Below are positions 26,861 through 35,153 of a DNA stretch of 64,000 bases, piece after piece (the stretch's first letter is position 1; each line of letters begins with the position of its first letter). Under the pieces are notes generated by a model, which was not told the origin of the DNA, did not search any database, and worked only from the letters and a program-made list of their open reading frames with translations. Source of the stretch: DATBDE01 sp036270095. GTDB taxonomy: Bacteria > Actinomycetota > Thermoleophilia > Solirubrobacterales > Solirubrobacteraceae. The stretch spans positions 1 to 64,000 of the forward strand of contig DATBDE010000034.1 of NCBI GenBank assembly GCA_036270095.1, written 5' to 3'. Made by a program: the position numbers and the translations under genes.

Positions 26861-28057
26861 ATGAACTTGCGCACGACAAAGCCCTGGATCCCCGTCGCCA
26901 TCGGCATGTTCGCGGTCGGCTGGGGCGCGAACCAGTTCTCCCCCCTCCTGCTGGTCTACCGCGCCCAGCTGCACCTCTCCGCCGGCGATCTGGGCCTGCT
27001 GTTCGGCCTCTACGCCGTCGGGCTCATCCCCGGCCTGCTCATCGGCGGCCCCGCGTCCGACCGCTTCGGCCGGCGCAGGCTCGTGCTCCCGTTCGTGGCC
27101 CTCTCCCCCGTGGCGACCGCGCTGACGCTCCTGGCCGCCCACACGCCCGTGGCCCTGGGCGGTGCCCGGTTCCTGGCCGGCGTGTGCTCCGGTGTCGTCT
27201 TCGCGGCCGGCGGTGCCTGGCTGCAGGAGCTCTCGGCCGGCGCACCGGCCGGCACGGGGGCGCGCCGCGCCGCCATCGCCATGTCGGCCGGTTTCGGGGC
27301 GGGCCCGCTCGTGGCTTCCCTGCTGGCGCAGTTCGCGCCCGCTGCGCTGCGTCTCCCCTACCTCCCCCACCTCGCCCTCGGCGTTGCGGCGGTGCTGGTG
27401 GTCGCCCGCGTGCCCGAGACGGCGACGACCGGCGCGAGGGGCCGGCTCCTGCGCCTACCCAGCACCGCTCGCCAGCCGCGCTTCCGCCGCTCCTTGGTGC
27501 CGCTGGCGCCGTGGGTGTTCGGCTCGGCAGCGCTGTCCATGGTCGTGCTGCCGGCGCTGGTGACGCCGGCCCACAGCGCGAGCGTCGCGTTCGCGGGGAT
27601 CACCACCGCGGTCGTGGCCGGCACCGGCGTGCTCGCCCAGCCGCTGGCGCGCTCGCTGGAGGATCGCCGCCGCCTGGGCGCCGGCGCCGTCGGGCTGGCC
27701 GTCGCCGCCGGCGCGCTGGTCCTCGGCCTCGTCGCGACCGTCGCGCGCTCCGAGCCGCTCGTGGTCGTCGCCGCCGTGCCGTTCGGCATGGCCTATGGCA
27801 TGTGCCTCGTCGCCGGCCTGCGCGAGACCGAGCGCCTGGCCCCCGCCCACGAGCGCGGCGCCAGCATCGCGATCTTCCTCGCCTTGAGCTACCTCGGCTT
27901 CGGCGCGCCCTACGCGTTCGACCTCCTGGAGGGAGCGGTCGGCGCGCGCGCCTCCATGATCGCCCTCGCGGCGCTTGCGGCCGCTACCGCGCTGGCGACG
28001 CCCGTGCAGCGCCGGCGCGCTCGAGTAGGCCGGATGACCGCGGCCGGCGCCGATTAG
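26861..28057 (+). CDS. MFS transporter
   Basis: 398 residues with 12 hydrophobic segments, including the motif-A loop GGPASDRFGRRRLVLP between helices 2 and 3 and a repeat of the pattern in the second half (LARSLEDRRRLGAGAVGLAV). Family members export small hydrophobic compounds or drugs; substrate not predictable. Start ATG at 26861, divergent from the ArsR-type repressor with the shared palindrome, hence probably induced by a ligand of that repressor. The pair interrupts the otherwise conserved run between nudix and xerD. Its last codons are duplicated just downstream. Confidence 0.85.
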   Translation: MNLRTTKPWIPVAIGMFAVGWGANQFSPLLLVYRAQLHLSAGDLGLLFGLYAVGLIPGLLIGGPASDRFGRRRLVLPFVALSPVATALTLLAAHTPVALGGARFLAGVCSGVVFAAGGAWLQELSAGAPAGTGARRAAIAMSAGFGAGPLVASLLAQFAPAALRLPYLPHLALGVAAVLVVARVPETATTGARGRLLRLPSTARQPRFRRSLVPLAPWVFGSAALSMVVLPALVTPAHSASVAFAGITTAVVAGTGVLAQPLARSLEDRRRLGAGAVGLAVAAGALVLGLVATVARSEPLVVVAAVPFGMAYGMCLVAGLRETERLAPAHERGASIAIFLALSYLGFGAPYAFDLLEGAVGARASMIALAALAAATALATPVQRRRARVGRMTAAGAD

Positions 28058-28144
28058 GACGGCCCGCGGCGCCCGCGGCGGCCAAGCAAGCCGGATGACA
28101 GCGGCGGGCGCCGATTAGGCGGGCCCGGACGGCCCGCGGCGCCC
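28029..28144. repeat. Imperfect tandem duplication of the MFS 3' end
   Basis: 28029-28074 (end of the MFS gene plus 17 bp) recurs at 28090-28144 with three substitutions and a 9-bp insertion; the period is 61 bp. Both copies contain gcgccgattagg. The second copy provides the C-terminal codons and stop of the oppositely oriented nudix gene. Confidence 0.65.
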
Positions 28145-28669
28145 AAGCCGCTGCGCAAGCGACAGCAAGCCGATGAGCGACTTGGAGTCGTGGCAGTCGG
28201 CGATGGCCTCGTCCAAGCGGTCCAGCGGCCAGCGCACGATCTCGATGCGCTCGTCGGACTCGGCCTGCAGGCGGTGGTCACGCAGGCCGGTGGCCTCGAA
28301 CAGGTAGAAGCGCTCGTCGGAGAAGCCGGGCGAGGTGAAGAACTCGTGCATCGGCTGCCAATGGTCGGCGGCCTTGCCGATCTCCTCGGCCAGCTCGCGC
28401 TGCGCGGTCTGCAGCGGCTTCTCGCCCGCCTCGTCGAGCTTGCCCGCCGGGACCTCGAGCAGGTCGGGCAGCCCGGTGGCCTCGCGCGGCTGGCGCACGA
28501 GCCAGACCACCTCGTCGTCGTGGGCGACGATCCCCACGGCGCCGGTGTGGCGCACGATCTCGCGCGTCTCGTCGGCGCCGTCCGGGTACCGAAAGGTCTC
28601 GCGCCAGACCGAGAAGATCCGCCCCTTGTAGAGCTCGTCGGCGCTGGTGCGCTCGAAGGTCGAGCTCAC
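28115..28669 (-). CDS. NUDIX hydrolase, ADP-ribose pyrophosphatase type
   Basis: 184 residues. The Nudix box is GKLDEAGEKPLQTAQRELAEEIG, with the EVPAGKLDE lead-in typical of ADP-ribose pyrophosphatases and a downstream EFFTSPGFSDERFYLFEATGL containing the second glutamate-bearing loop. It hydrolyses ADP-ribose or related nucleoside diphosphate sugars. The GTG at 28669 overlaps the DUF3866 stop (GTGA). In Mycobacterium the equivalent gene also sits between pyrG and xerD. The last 12 residues come from the duplicated segment shared with the MFS gene. Confidence 0.88.
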   Translation of the reverse strand: MSSTFERTSADELYKGRIFSVWRETFRYPDGADETREIVRHTGAVGIVAHDDEVVWLVRQPREATGLPDLLEVPAGKLDEAGEKPLQTAQRELAEEIGKAADHWQPMHEFFTSPGFSDERFYLFEATGLRDHRLQAESDERIEIVRWPLDRLDEAIADCHDSKSLIGLLSLAQRLGRRGPSGPA

Positions 28670-29718
28670 GCCACCAGCTCGCCGAGCAGCACGCCCCCGG
28701 CCAGCGCGGACGTGAAGAACGCCTCGTCCTCCTTGATGCTGCGGCCCATGGTGGTGGCGGGCAGCCCCGACGCCGCGTAGCCGGCGGTGTCGACGTCGAC
28801 CGGGTGCCACTCGTGCTCGACGTGCTGGGCGGGCCAGGCCACCTGGAAGCCGCGCGGCACGGCCACCGTGACCGGGGAGAGGACCATGCGCAGCACGGTG
28901 CCGGTGTGATGGGAGAGCCCCTGGTGGCGGGCGCGCGGGTCGCCCGACGAGATGCGCGGCACCACCACCGGGCGGCAGCCCAGCGCAGCGGCGGCGTGGA
29001 TCGAGTCCATGGCGTACATGCCGCCGTGCCCGAGCGCCGAACCGGAGCCGAGGATGCCGGGGCCGGGGCCGCAGACCACCGTGTCCCAGCCCAGGTCGCG
29101 CAGGCCATGGTGGATCGCGCCGACGGTGGTGATGGCCTCGCCTTCGCCGCCGTAGGCCATGCCAGCGGTGATGTGGCCGGCCAGCAGGTCGCGCTCGCGC
29201 AGCATCCGCACGACGTTGGAGAGCCCGCCCGGCAGAGCGCCGCCCACGGTCTGGACGAACCCGACCTTCTTATCCGGCGCCGCCTGGGCGATCGCCCACG
29301 CCACCGGCGCGAGCTGGCCGTGCAGGAAGATCACGCCCACCGGCTGGTCGAGCGAGCGCGCCACCGGGTCGACGGGCGGGAAGTTGCCGACGCTGGGTGA
29401 GCGCTCGCTCTCCACCGGCAGCACCGAGTGCTGCACCGGCGTGTAGTTGAGCTTCATGACGTGGGCGCCGGCCGTTCCCTCGCCGTCGAGGCCCCTCGAG
29501 AGGTTGACGTACACGAGGTCGAAGCCGCCCGAGCCGAGCTTGAGGTCGAGCGCCTCGGTGTTGACGATGACCTCGTCGCCCTCGCCGCACCGGCCCACGA
29601 GCGCGACGTCGGCCTTCGCCGGCCGGCGCTCGCCGTCGACCTCGACCTCGAGGTCCTGGAAGGCGGTGTCCTCGCCCTCCTTGGCCGTGGCCACGATGCC
29701 GCGCCGGAGCTTCAGCAC
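28666..29718 (-). CDS. DUF3866 family protein
   Basis: 350 residues that match the actinobacterial DUF3866 family: LKLRRGIVATAKEGE at the start, VMKLNYTPVQHSVLPVE, a glycine-rich central part (KKVGFVQTVGGALPGGLSNVV, HITAGMAYGGEGEAITTVGAIHHG, VCGPGPGILGSGSALGHGGM) and RISSGDPRARHQGLSHHTGTVL. The function is unknown; the conserved position between pyrG and nudix suggests a housekeeping role. The GTG at 29718 overlaps the end of the M20 gene and its stop overlaps nudix, so all three are translationally coupled. Confidence 0.88.
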   Translation of the reverse strand: MLKLRRGIVATAKEGEDTAFQDLEVEVDGERRPAKADVALVGRCGEGDEVIVNTEALDLKLGSGGFDLVYVNLSRGLDGEGTAGAHVMKLNYTPVQHSVLPVESERSPSVGNFPPVDPVARSLDQPVGVIFLHGQLAPVAWAIAQAAPDKKVGFVQTVGGALPGGLSNVVRMLRERDLLAGHITAGMAYGGEGEAITTVGAIHHGLRDLGWDTVVCGPGPGILGSGSALGHGGMYAMDSIHAAAALGCRPVVVPRISSGDPRARHQGLSHHTGTVLRMVLSPVTVAVPRGFQVAWPAQHVEHEWHPVDVDTAGYAASGLPATTMGRSIKEDEAFFTSALAGGVLLGELVA

Positions 29719-30812
29719 CGGGCGCACGCGTCGAGCAGGGCGTAGGTCACATCGAGCATCCCCTCGAGTGCTAGCAGGCTCACGCGCTCGGTCGTCTCGT
29801 GGGCGCGTTCGGTGCCGTTGGCGAGGTTCACGCAATGGAAGCCTGCCGCTTCGAACGCGTTCGCGTCGCTTGCCCCTCCCGAGGCGACGTGGGTGGGCGC
29901 GTAGCCGCACGCGCGCAGCGCCTGTTCGGCCACCTGCACGCCCTGCTCGGAGGCGCGCTTGCGGTAGCCCTCGTAAAGGCGGTGGACCATGACGTCGACG
30001 TCGCACTCGGCCGCGTTGGCGCCGTCGTGGACGTGGTCGACGAGCTCGGCGATGAGCACGTCGGCGCGCTCGGCGTCGAGCGAGCGGCACTCGGCCTCGA
30101 CGCGGCAGCGGTCCGCAACGACGTTGACCGAGGCCGACCCGCCCTCGATCCGGCCCACGTTGGCGGTGGTCTCGGCGTCGATGCGGCCGAAGGGCATGGC
30201 CGCGATCGCCTTGGCCGCGGCCACGATCGCGTTGCGCCCGTCCTCGGGGCGAATGCCGGCATGGGCGGCGGTGCCGTGGAACTCGGCCTCGAGCCGGTAG
30301 GCGGTGGGCGAGGCGACGATGATCTCCCCGATCGGTGTCGCGTGGTCGAAGACGTAGCCGAAGCACGAGCGCAGGCGGCCGCTGTCGAATGCGCTGGCGC
30401 CCTCGAGGCCGCTCTCCTCGCGCACGGTGAACAGCAGCTCGACCGGCAGCGGTAGCGCGGCCCGCCGCGTGGCCACCTCCAGCAGCATCGCCACCGCGGC
30501 CTTGTTGTCGGCGCCGAGGATGCCCGCGTGGCGGTTCTCCCAGCCGTCCTCGACGACCACCGGGTCGATCTCGGCCTGCGGGACCACCGTGTCGAGATGG
30601 GCGCACAGCATCACCCCGCCGCCGTCGCCGTTGCCGAGCCGGTAGAGGACGTTGCCGATCTCGTCGCGCTCGCCGGTCAGGCCGAGCTCGCCCAGGCGCG
30701 CGGCCACGTAGTCGGCGCACGCCTGCTCGGACCCGAACGGGCTCAGGATGCGGCACAGGGCCGCGAAGGTCGCGTTCAGCCGCTCGCGCTCGGCATGGCT
30801 CGCCGCCGTCAC
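29712..30812 (-). CDS. M20-family peptidase (PepT-like)
   Basis: 366 residues. Metal site 1 is in MLCAHLDTVVPQ, bridging aspartate in GILGADNKAAVAMLLE, general-base glutamates in FTVREESGLEG, then YVFDHATPIGEI and the C-terminal histidine region FHCVNLANGTERAHETTE. The lid domain (EFHGTAAHAGIRPEDGRNAI) is intact. Likely a di-zinc cytosolic aminopeptidase or tripeptidase. The GTG at 30812 overlaps the pyrG stop (GTGA); DUF3866 begins within its last codons. Confidence 0.9.
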   Translation of the reverse strand: MTAASHAERERLNATFAALCRILSPFGSEQACADYVAARLGELGLTGERDEIGNVLYRLGNGDGGGVMLCAHLDTVVPQAEIDPVVVEDGWENRHAGILGADNKAAVAMLLEVATRRAALPLPVELLFTVREESGLEGASAFDSGRLRSCFGYVFDHATPIGEIIVASPTAYRLEAEFHGTAAHAGIRPEDGRNAIVAAAKAIAAMPFGRIDAETTANVGRIEGGSASVNVVADRCRVEAECRSLDAERADVLIAELVDHVHDGANAAECDVDVMVHRLYEGYRKRASEQGVQVAEQALRACGYAPTHVASGGASDANAFEAAGFHCVNLANGTERAHETTERVSLLALEGMLDVTYALLDACARC

Positions 30813-32446
30813 TGCGCGAGCTGCGGCTCACGCACCCGCTTCAGCGCCGCGTCCACGAAGTCACGGAACAGCGGCGCTGGCCGCTCGGGGCGCGACTTGA
30901 ACTCCGGGTGGTACTGCGAGGCCACGAAGAAGGGATGATCGGCCAGCTCGATCACCTCGACCAGGCGCTCGTCAGGAGACGTGCCCGAGACCACCAGGCC
31001 CGCCTGCTCGAGCCGGCGGCGCAGCTGGTTGTTGACCTCATAACGATGTCGGTGGCGCTCGTAGATGACCGCCTCGCCGTACAGCGCGCGGGCGCGCGTG
31101 TCGTCGTGGAGCTTCACGGGGTCGGCCCCCAGCCGCATGGTCCCGCCCATGTCCGAGACCTCCTTCTGCTCGGGCAGGAGGTCGATGACCGGGAACGGGG
31201 TCTCGGGGTCGAACTCGGTCGAGTTGGCGCCGTCCATGCCGCACACGTGCCGGGCGAACTCGCTGACCGCGACCTGCATGCCCAGGCAGATGCCGAGGTA
31301 GGGGATCTCGTGCTCGCGGGCGTAGCGCGCGGCGGCGATCTTGCCCTCGATCCCGCGCCCGCCGAAGCCGCCGGGCACGAGTACGCCGTCGGCGCGGTCG
31401 AGCAGCGCGTCGACGCCCTCGCGCTCGATGCGCTCGGAGTCGATCCAGTCGATCTCGAGTGCGCAGCCGTGCTGGAAGCCGGCGTGGCGCAACGCCTCCG
31501 ACACCGACTTGTAGGCGTCCTCGAGGGCCACGTACTTGCCCACGAGCGCGATGCGCACAGTCTCGGTGGCCTCGTCGGCACGGCGGGTGAGCTCGCGCCA
31601 GCGCTCGAGGTCGGGCAGCGGCGCTTCGAGGCCGAAGTGGTCGAGCACGAGGTCGTCGACGCCCTCGGCCGAGAAGACCAGCGGCACCTTGTAGATGTTG
31701 TCGACGTCGCGGGCCGAGACCACGGCCTCGGTGGGCAGCGACGCAAACAGGGCGATCTTCTTGCGGATGTCATGCTCCAGCGCCTGCTCGGAACGGCACA
31801 GGAGCATGTCGGGCTGGATGCCGATGCGCCGCAGCTCGTTGACCGAGTGCTGGGTCGGCTTGGTCTTGACCTCGCCGGCGTGGCCCACGTAGGGCACGAG
31901 CGTGAGGTGGACGAACATGCAGTTGCGCCGGCCGGCGTCGACCGGGAACTGGCGGATGGCCTCGAGGAACGGCAGCGACTCGATGTCGCCCACGGTGCCG
32001 CCGATCTCGGTGATGACCACGTCGACGTCGGAGGCCTCGGCCAGCAGGCGGATGCGGTGCTTGATCTCGTCGGTGATGTGGGGCACGACCTGGACGGTGC
32101 CGCCCAGGTAGTCGCCGCGGCGCTCGCGCCGGATCACCGCGTGGTAGATCGAGCCGGTGGTGACGTTGGACGAGCGCGACGTGTTGGCAACGGTGAAGCG
32201 CTCGTAGTGGCCGAGGTCGAGGTCGGTCTCGGCGCCGTCCTCGGTCACGAAGACCTCGCCGTGCTGATAAGGCGACATCGTCCCCGGGTCGACGTTGATG
32301 TACGGGTCGAACTTCTGCAGCTGGACCGAGAGCCCGCGCGCGACCAGCAGGCGGCCGATGGACGCGGACGCGATGCCCTTGCCGAGCGAGGAGACGACGC
32401 CCCCCGTCACGAAGATGAAGTGCGGATGGCGGCGAGCGTCAGGCAT
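30809..32446 (-). CDS. pyrG: CTP synthase
   Basis: 545 residues. The N-terminal amidoligase domain (FIFVTGGVVSSLGKGI, KFDPYINVDPGTMSPYQHGE, EIGGTVGDIESLPFLEA) is joined to a class I glutamine amidotransferase domain with GGFGGRGIEGK, the nucleophilic cysteine in LGICLGMQVA and the His-Glu pair in ASQYHPEFKSRP. It makes CTP from UTP, ATP and glutamine. The ATG at 32446 lies 8 bp inside the end of the GT4 gene. Confidence 0.97.
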   Translation of the reverse strand: MPDARRHPHFIFVTGGVVSSLGKGIASASIGRLLVARGLSVQLQKFDPYINVDPGTMSPYQHGEVFVTEDGAETDLDLGHYERFTVANTSRSSNVTTGSIYHAVIRRERRGDYLGGTVQVVPHITDEIKHRIRLLAEASDVDVVITEIGGTVGDIESLPFLEAIRQFPVDAGRRNCMFVHLTLVPYVGHAGEVKTKPTQHSVNELRRIGIQPDMLLCRSEQALEHDIRKKIALFASLPTEAVVSARDVDNIYKVPLVFSAEGVDDLVLDHFGLEAPLPDLERWRELTRRADEATETVRIALVGKYVALEDAYKSVSEALRHAGFQHGCALEIDWIDSERIEREGVDALLDRADGVLVPGGFGGRGIEGKIAAARYAREHEIPYLGICLGMQVAVSEFARHVCGMDGANSTEFDPETPFPVIDLLPEQKEVSDMGGTMRLGADPVKLHDDTRARALYGEAVIYERHRHRYEVNNQLRRRLEQAGLVVSGTSPDERLVEVIELADHPFFVASQYHPEFKSRPERPAPLFRDFVDAALKRVREPQLAQ

Positions 32447-33269
32447 GCGTAGGTCTCCCGAACGAGTCTAGTTGGCGAAGGACGGGGGTCCGCTCGATCA
32501 GCGCTCCCAAAGAGCGGAACTCCCCGTAGACGGTGGCCAGCGCGATCAGCGCCAGCGCGATGAGCTGGCCGAGGGTGTCCAGCGACAGCACGATCCACAG
32601 CCCGCCCAGGGCGCCGAGCAGGTTGGAGCCGGTGTCGCCGAGCATGGCCCGCTCACGCAGGTCGTAGATGCCGAGCGCGACGGCGGGGAAGGCCAGCAGT
32701 CCCAGCGCCGCAAGCGGCCCGGCGTCCCAGGTGCCGATGGTCAGCCCCACCCCCAGCACCACGAGCGCCTTGGTCGACCGCCCGGGGCGCAGGTCGACGA
32801 GGTTGAACAGGTTGGTGGCGAGCACGAGCACGGCCACCGCCAGCAGGTAGCGCCCGGCCGCGTCGTAGCGGCCGGCGAGCACGAACAGCGCCAGGCCCAG
32901 CGAGCCCGCCGCCTTCAGGGCCCCGGTCGAGAACGCCCCACTCAGCACCGCCCGCCCGTGCCCGCGCCAGCCCCGCGACTCGGGCGAGAACACGTCGTCG
33001 ACCAGCCCCAGCAGCGCCACCCCCAGCCCGTAGAGCAGGACCGTGCCCGTCCCCGCCCGAAGCGGGTTGAGGTCGGTCAGGTCCTGCAGCGGCGCGCACA
33101 CCACGAGGGCGATCAGCGCGCAGGGCACGATGAGGAAACCGAGCGGAAACGGCAGCGGCCGGCGCCGGTAGTTCTCGCGCAGGAACCCGCCCGCCGCGAG
33201 CGCCCGGAGCGCCGCCGGCGCCAGGCCGAAGGCGGCGACCAGGGCCAGCGCGGAGGGGAGTGCTTCCAC
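32439..33269 (-). CDS. GT4-family phosphosugar transferase (MraY/WecA-like membrane protein)
   Basis: 276 residues with about nine membrane helices. Family signatures: GLVDDVFSPESRGW (first aspartate pair), LFNLVDLRPGRSTKALV (equivalent of the NxxNxxDGxD loop, reading NLVDLRPG here) and ERAMLGDTGSNLLGALGG (DxGS loop). It would transfer a phosphosugar from UDP to a polyprenyl phosphate at the inner membrane; which sugar is unknown. The C-terminus lacks the long cytosolic histidine loop of true MraY. It lies between PxKF/mctB/steA and pyrG, in a block rich in envelope functions. Confidence 0.8.
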   Translation of the reverse strand: MEALPSALALVAAFGLAPAALRALAAGGFLRENYRRRPLPFPLGFLIVPCALIALVVCAPLQDLTDLNPLRAGTGTVLLYGLGVALLGLVDDVFSPESRGWRGHGRAVLSGAFSTGALKAAGSLGLALFVLAGRYDAAGRYLLAVAVLVLATNLFNLVDLRPGRSTKALVVLGVGLTIGTWDAGPLAALGLLAFPAVALGIYDLRERAMLGDTGSNLLGALGGLWIVLSLDTLGQLIALALIALATVYGEFRSLGALIERTPVLRQLDSFGRPTHA

Positions 33270-33321
33270 GGAAGGTCAACCTAGCGGCGCGGTCGGACGC
33301 GGCTGGCGGGGTGGCCGGGGC

Positions 33322-34197
33322 CTACTTGAACCGGAACAGCGCGGTGTGCTGAGTGCCGTCGTCGAGGGCGACGGTCAGCGTGCGACAGCCGCCCTTCCAG
33401 GCGCCGTCGGTCTTCCACACCCAGGTATAGGTGTCGCTGGCGGCGTCGTACTGCAGGCTGCTGTTCCCGGGCGGCACGGCCGGCAACGGGTCACCGGTCG
33501 TCGTGCCGTTGCAGTTGGTCGGCTGCGACGCCGGCGCGGACGGCAGGATGCCGAGCCCCCGGTTGCCGCCGAGGCTGAACTTGATCGGCACGGCCTGGCC
33601 GGCCTTGACCATGTTGAAGTCCGGCGGGTTGTCGACCGGCTGCTGGAACCCGCCGAACGGGTAGGCGACGGAGTAGTGGTGCGTGAGCGTCGACGTGTTC
33701 GGATGGGAGACCACCGCGTCGAGCACACCATCGTTGTTGGTGTCGACGAACTGCACGGCGATGTCGCGGGCGTTGACCGCGAAGCTGTGGGGACCCGGCG
33801 TCGAGGTGTCCACCGCCCCGCCCGAGGGCACGGGCCCGTCGCAGGCCGGGTGGCCGAGATCGACGCCCCCGATCTCCCGGAACGTGTCCAGGAAGTCGTC
33901 GAGCGAGTGCGGGGGATCGGTGCCGCCGAGGAGGGTCGTGAGTGCGTCCACGCCAGCGTCATCGCAGGCGTAGTCCGCCGTCACCGCCTGTCCCTGGGTG
34001 TAGGTCGCGCCCTCGGGCGGCGTCGTGATCGTGATGGCCGGCGGAGTGGTGTCGTTCAGCCCGAGCTGCTGGATCAGCGCCACGAACAGCGCGTACTCGA
34101 TCAGGTCCTGTCCCCGCGCCACCGGCGCGACGAGCAGGGCGCCGAAGACGGCGGTGACCAAGGCGACCGCGAATACGCGGCGCTTCCTCCTCCCCAT
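33322..34197 (-). CDS. Secreted protein with C-terminal PxKF domain
   Basis: 291 residues. Signal peptide RRKRRVFAVALVTAVFGALLVAP with a likely cut after VARG. The mature part carries a bacterial Ig-like strand set (TPPAITITTPPEGATYTQGQ, VTADYACDDAG) and ends in a PxKF domain (GQAVPIKFSLGGNRGLGIL, then CRTLTVALDDGTQHTALFRFK). PxKF domains occur in extracellular actinobacterial proteins and have no assigned activity. The gene interrupts the mctB-pyrG order and may have been inserted there. Confidence 0.8.
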   Translation of the reverse strand: MGRRKRRVFAVALVTAVFGALLVAPVARGQDLIEYALFVALIQQLGLNDTTPPAITITTPPEGATYTQGQAVTADYACDDAGVDALTTLLGGTDPPHSLDDFLDTFREIGGVDLGHPACDGPVPSGGAVDTSTPGPHSFAVNARDIAVQFVDTNNDGVLDAVVSHPNTSTLTHHYSVAYPFGGFQQPVDNPPDFNMVKAGQAVPIKFSLGGNRGLGILPSAPASQPTNCNGTTTGDPLPAVPPGNSSLQYDAASDTYTWVWKTDGAWKGGCRTLTVALDDGTQHTALFRFK

Positions 34198-34255
34198 AAC
34201 ACTTGCGACCTTACAGGTATCGCGGCGCGACTGGGAAAAATCCTTTGAACGGTCG

Positions 34256-35146
34256 CTAGGGACTGCCGCTTGAGCCCACCGAGCCGAGCGAGTTGGCCGC
34301 CTTGGGCAGCAGCCCGTCGGCGGTCGATTTGGTGCCGAAGGCGCCGTCGGCGCCGGCCAGCGCGAACACCAGCGCGGCCCGGCCGGGGAGCTGGTCGACG
34401 TCGTCGACCGAGGCCAGGTCGTGGTCGCGGTACCAGCCGACCTGGGAGGGGTCGGTCTCGGTGGTCTCGACGCCGACCACGGTGCCGTTGTTGTTGCTCA
34501 GACCGGTCATGAGCCCGTCCTCGAAGTCGTCGAGGATGTTCTCCTGGGGCTTCTGGAACGTCCGCGGCTCGCGGATCACCACCACCGAGTCCACCCCGCC
34601 GAGCGCCCCGCTCGACGAGGCCAGCAGCTCACGGTGCACCTTGTCGAGCAGCCGCCCGCCGCCCGACACGTAGCCGACGCCGACGCGCTCGCCGAAGCGC
34701 TTGACCAGCTTGGGCTCGACCTGGAGGTTCTGGAACGCCGTGCCCGCGGCCGCGGTGCTGATCGACGGCAGGTCGAGCGGGGTGCGGATGGAGACCACGG
34801 AGGTCAGCCGCCCGCCGGTCGCCTCGAGCGCGTCGCGCACGTTGCCGATCTCCTGGTCGGAGACGTCGCCCAGCGTGACCACCCCCACGCGCTCGCCGAT
34901 CAGGCGGCTGCCGACCATGAGCGGGTAGGCCTCCTGCAGGAACTTGTTCTGCTCGTCGAGTTGGGCGCGCAGGTTCTCGGACTCGGCCTGGGCCTTGCGC
35001 ACGTCGCCGCGCAGCGACGCGCGCACGTCGCGCTCGGCCGAGGAGACCAGGCCGCGGTCGCCGATGGCCACGCCGAGCAGCAGCCCGAGGACGAGCGCGA
35101 GGAAGACCGAGACCAGCGAGAGGGCGTGATAGCGGAAGTCGAACAT
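34256..35146 (-). CDS. MctB-like copper transport/envelope protein
   Basis: 296 residues. One N-terminal membrane helix in the family-typical opening MFDFRYHALSLVSVFLALVLG, then a coiled coil (VRKAQAESENLRAQLDEQNKFLQEA) and an extracytoplasmic domain. The Mycobacterium homologue MctB is implicated in keeping copper out of the cytoplasm, though the family is mainly recognised by its place between steA and pyrG. No cysteine or methionine cluster for copper is visible here, so copper handling should not be assumed. steA ends 7 bp upstream. Confidence 0.85.
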   Translation of the reverse strand: MFDFRYHALSLVSVFLALVLGLLLGVAIGDRGLVSSAERDVRASLRGDVRKAQAESENLRAQLDEQNKFLQEAYPLMVGSRLIGERVGVVTLGDVSDQEIGNVRDALEATGGRLTSVVSIRTPLDLPSISTAAAGTAFQNLQVEPKLVKRFGERVGVGYVSGGGRLLDKVHRELLASSSGALGGVDSVVVIREPRTFQKPQENILDDFEDGLMTGLSNNNGTVVGVETTETDPSQVGWYRDHDLASVDDVDQLPGRAALVFALAGADGAFGTKSTADGLLPKAANSLGSVGSSGSP

Positions 35147-35153
35147 CGGCGTC

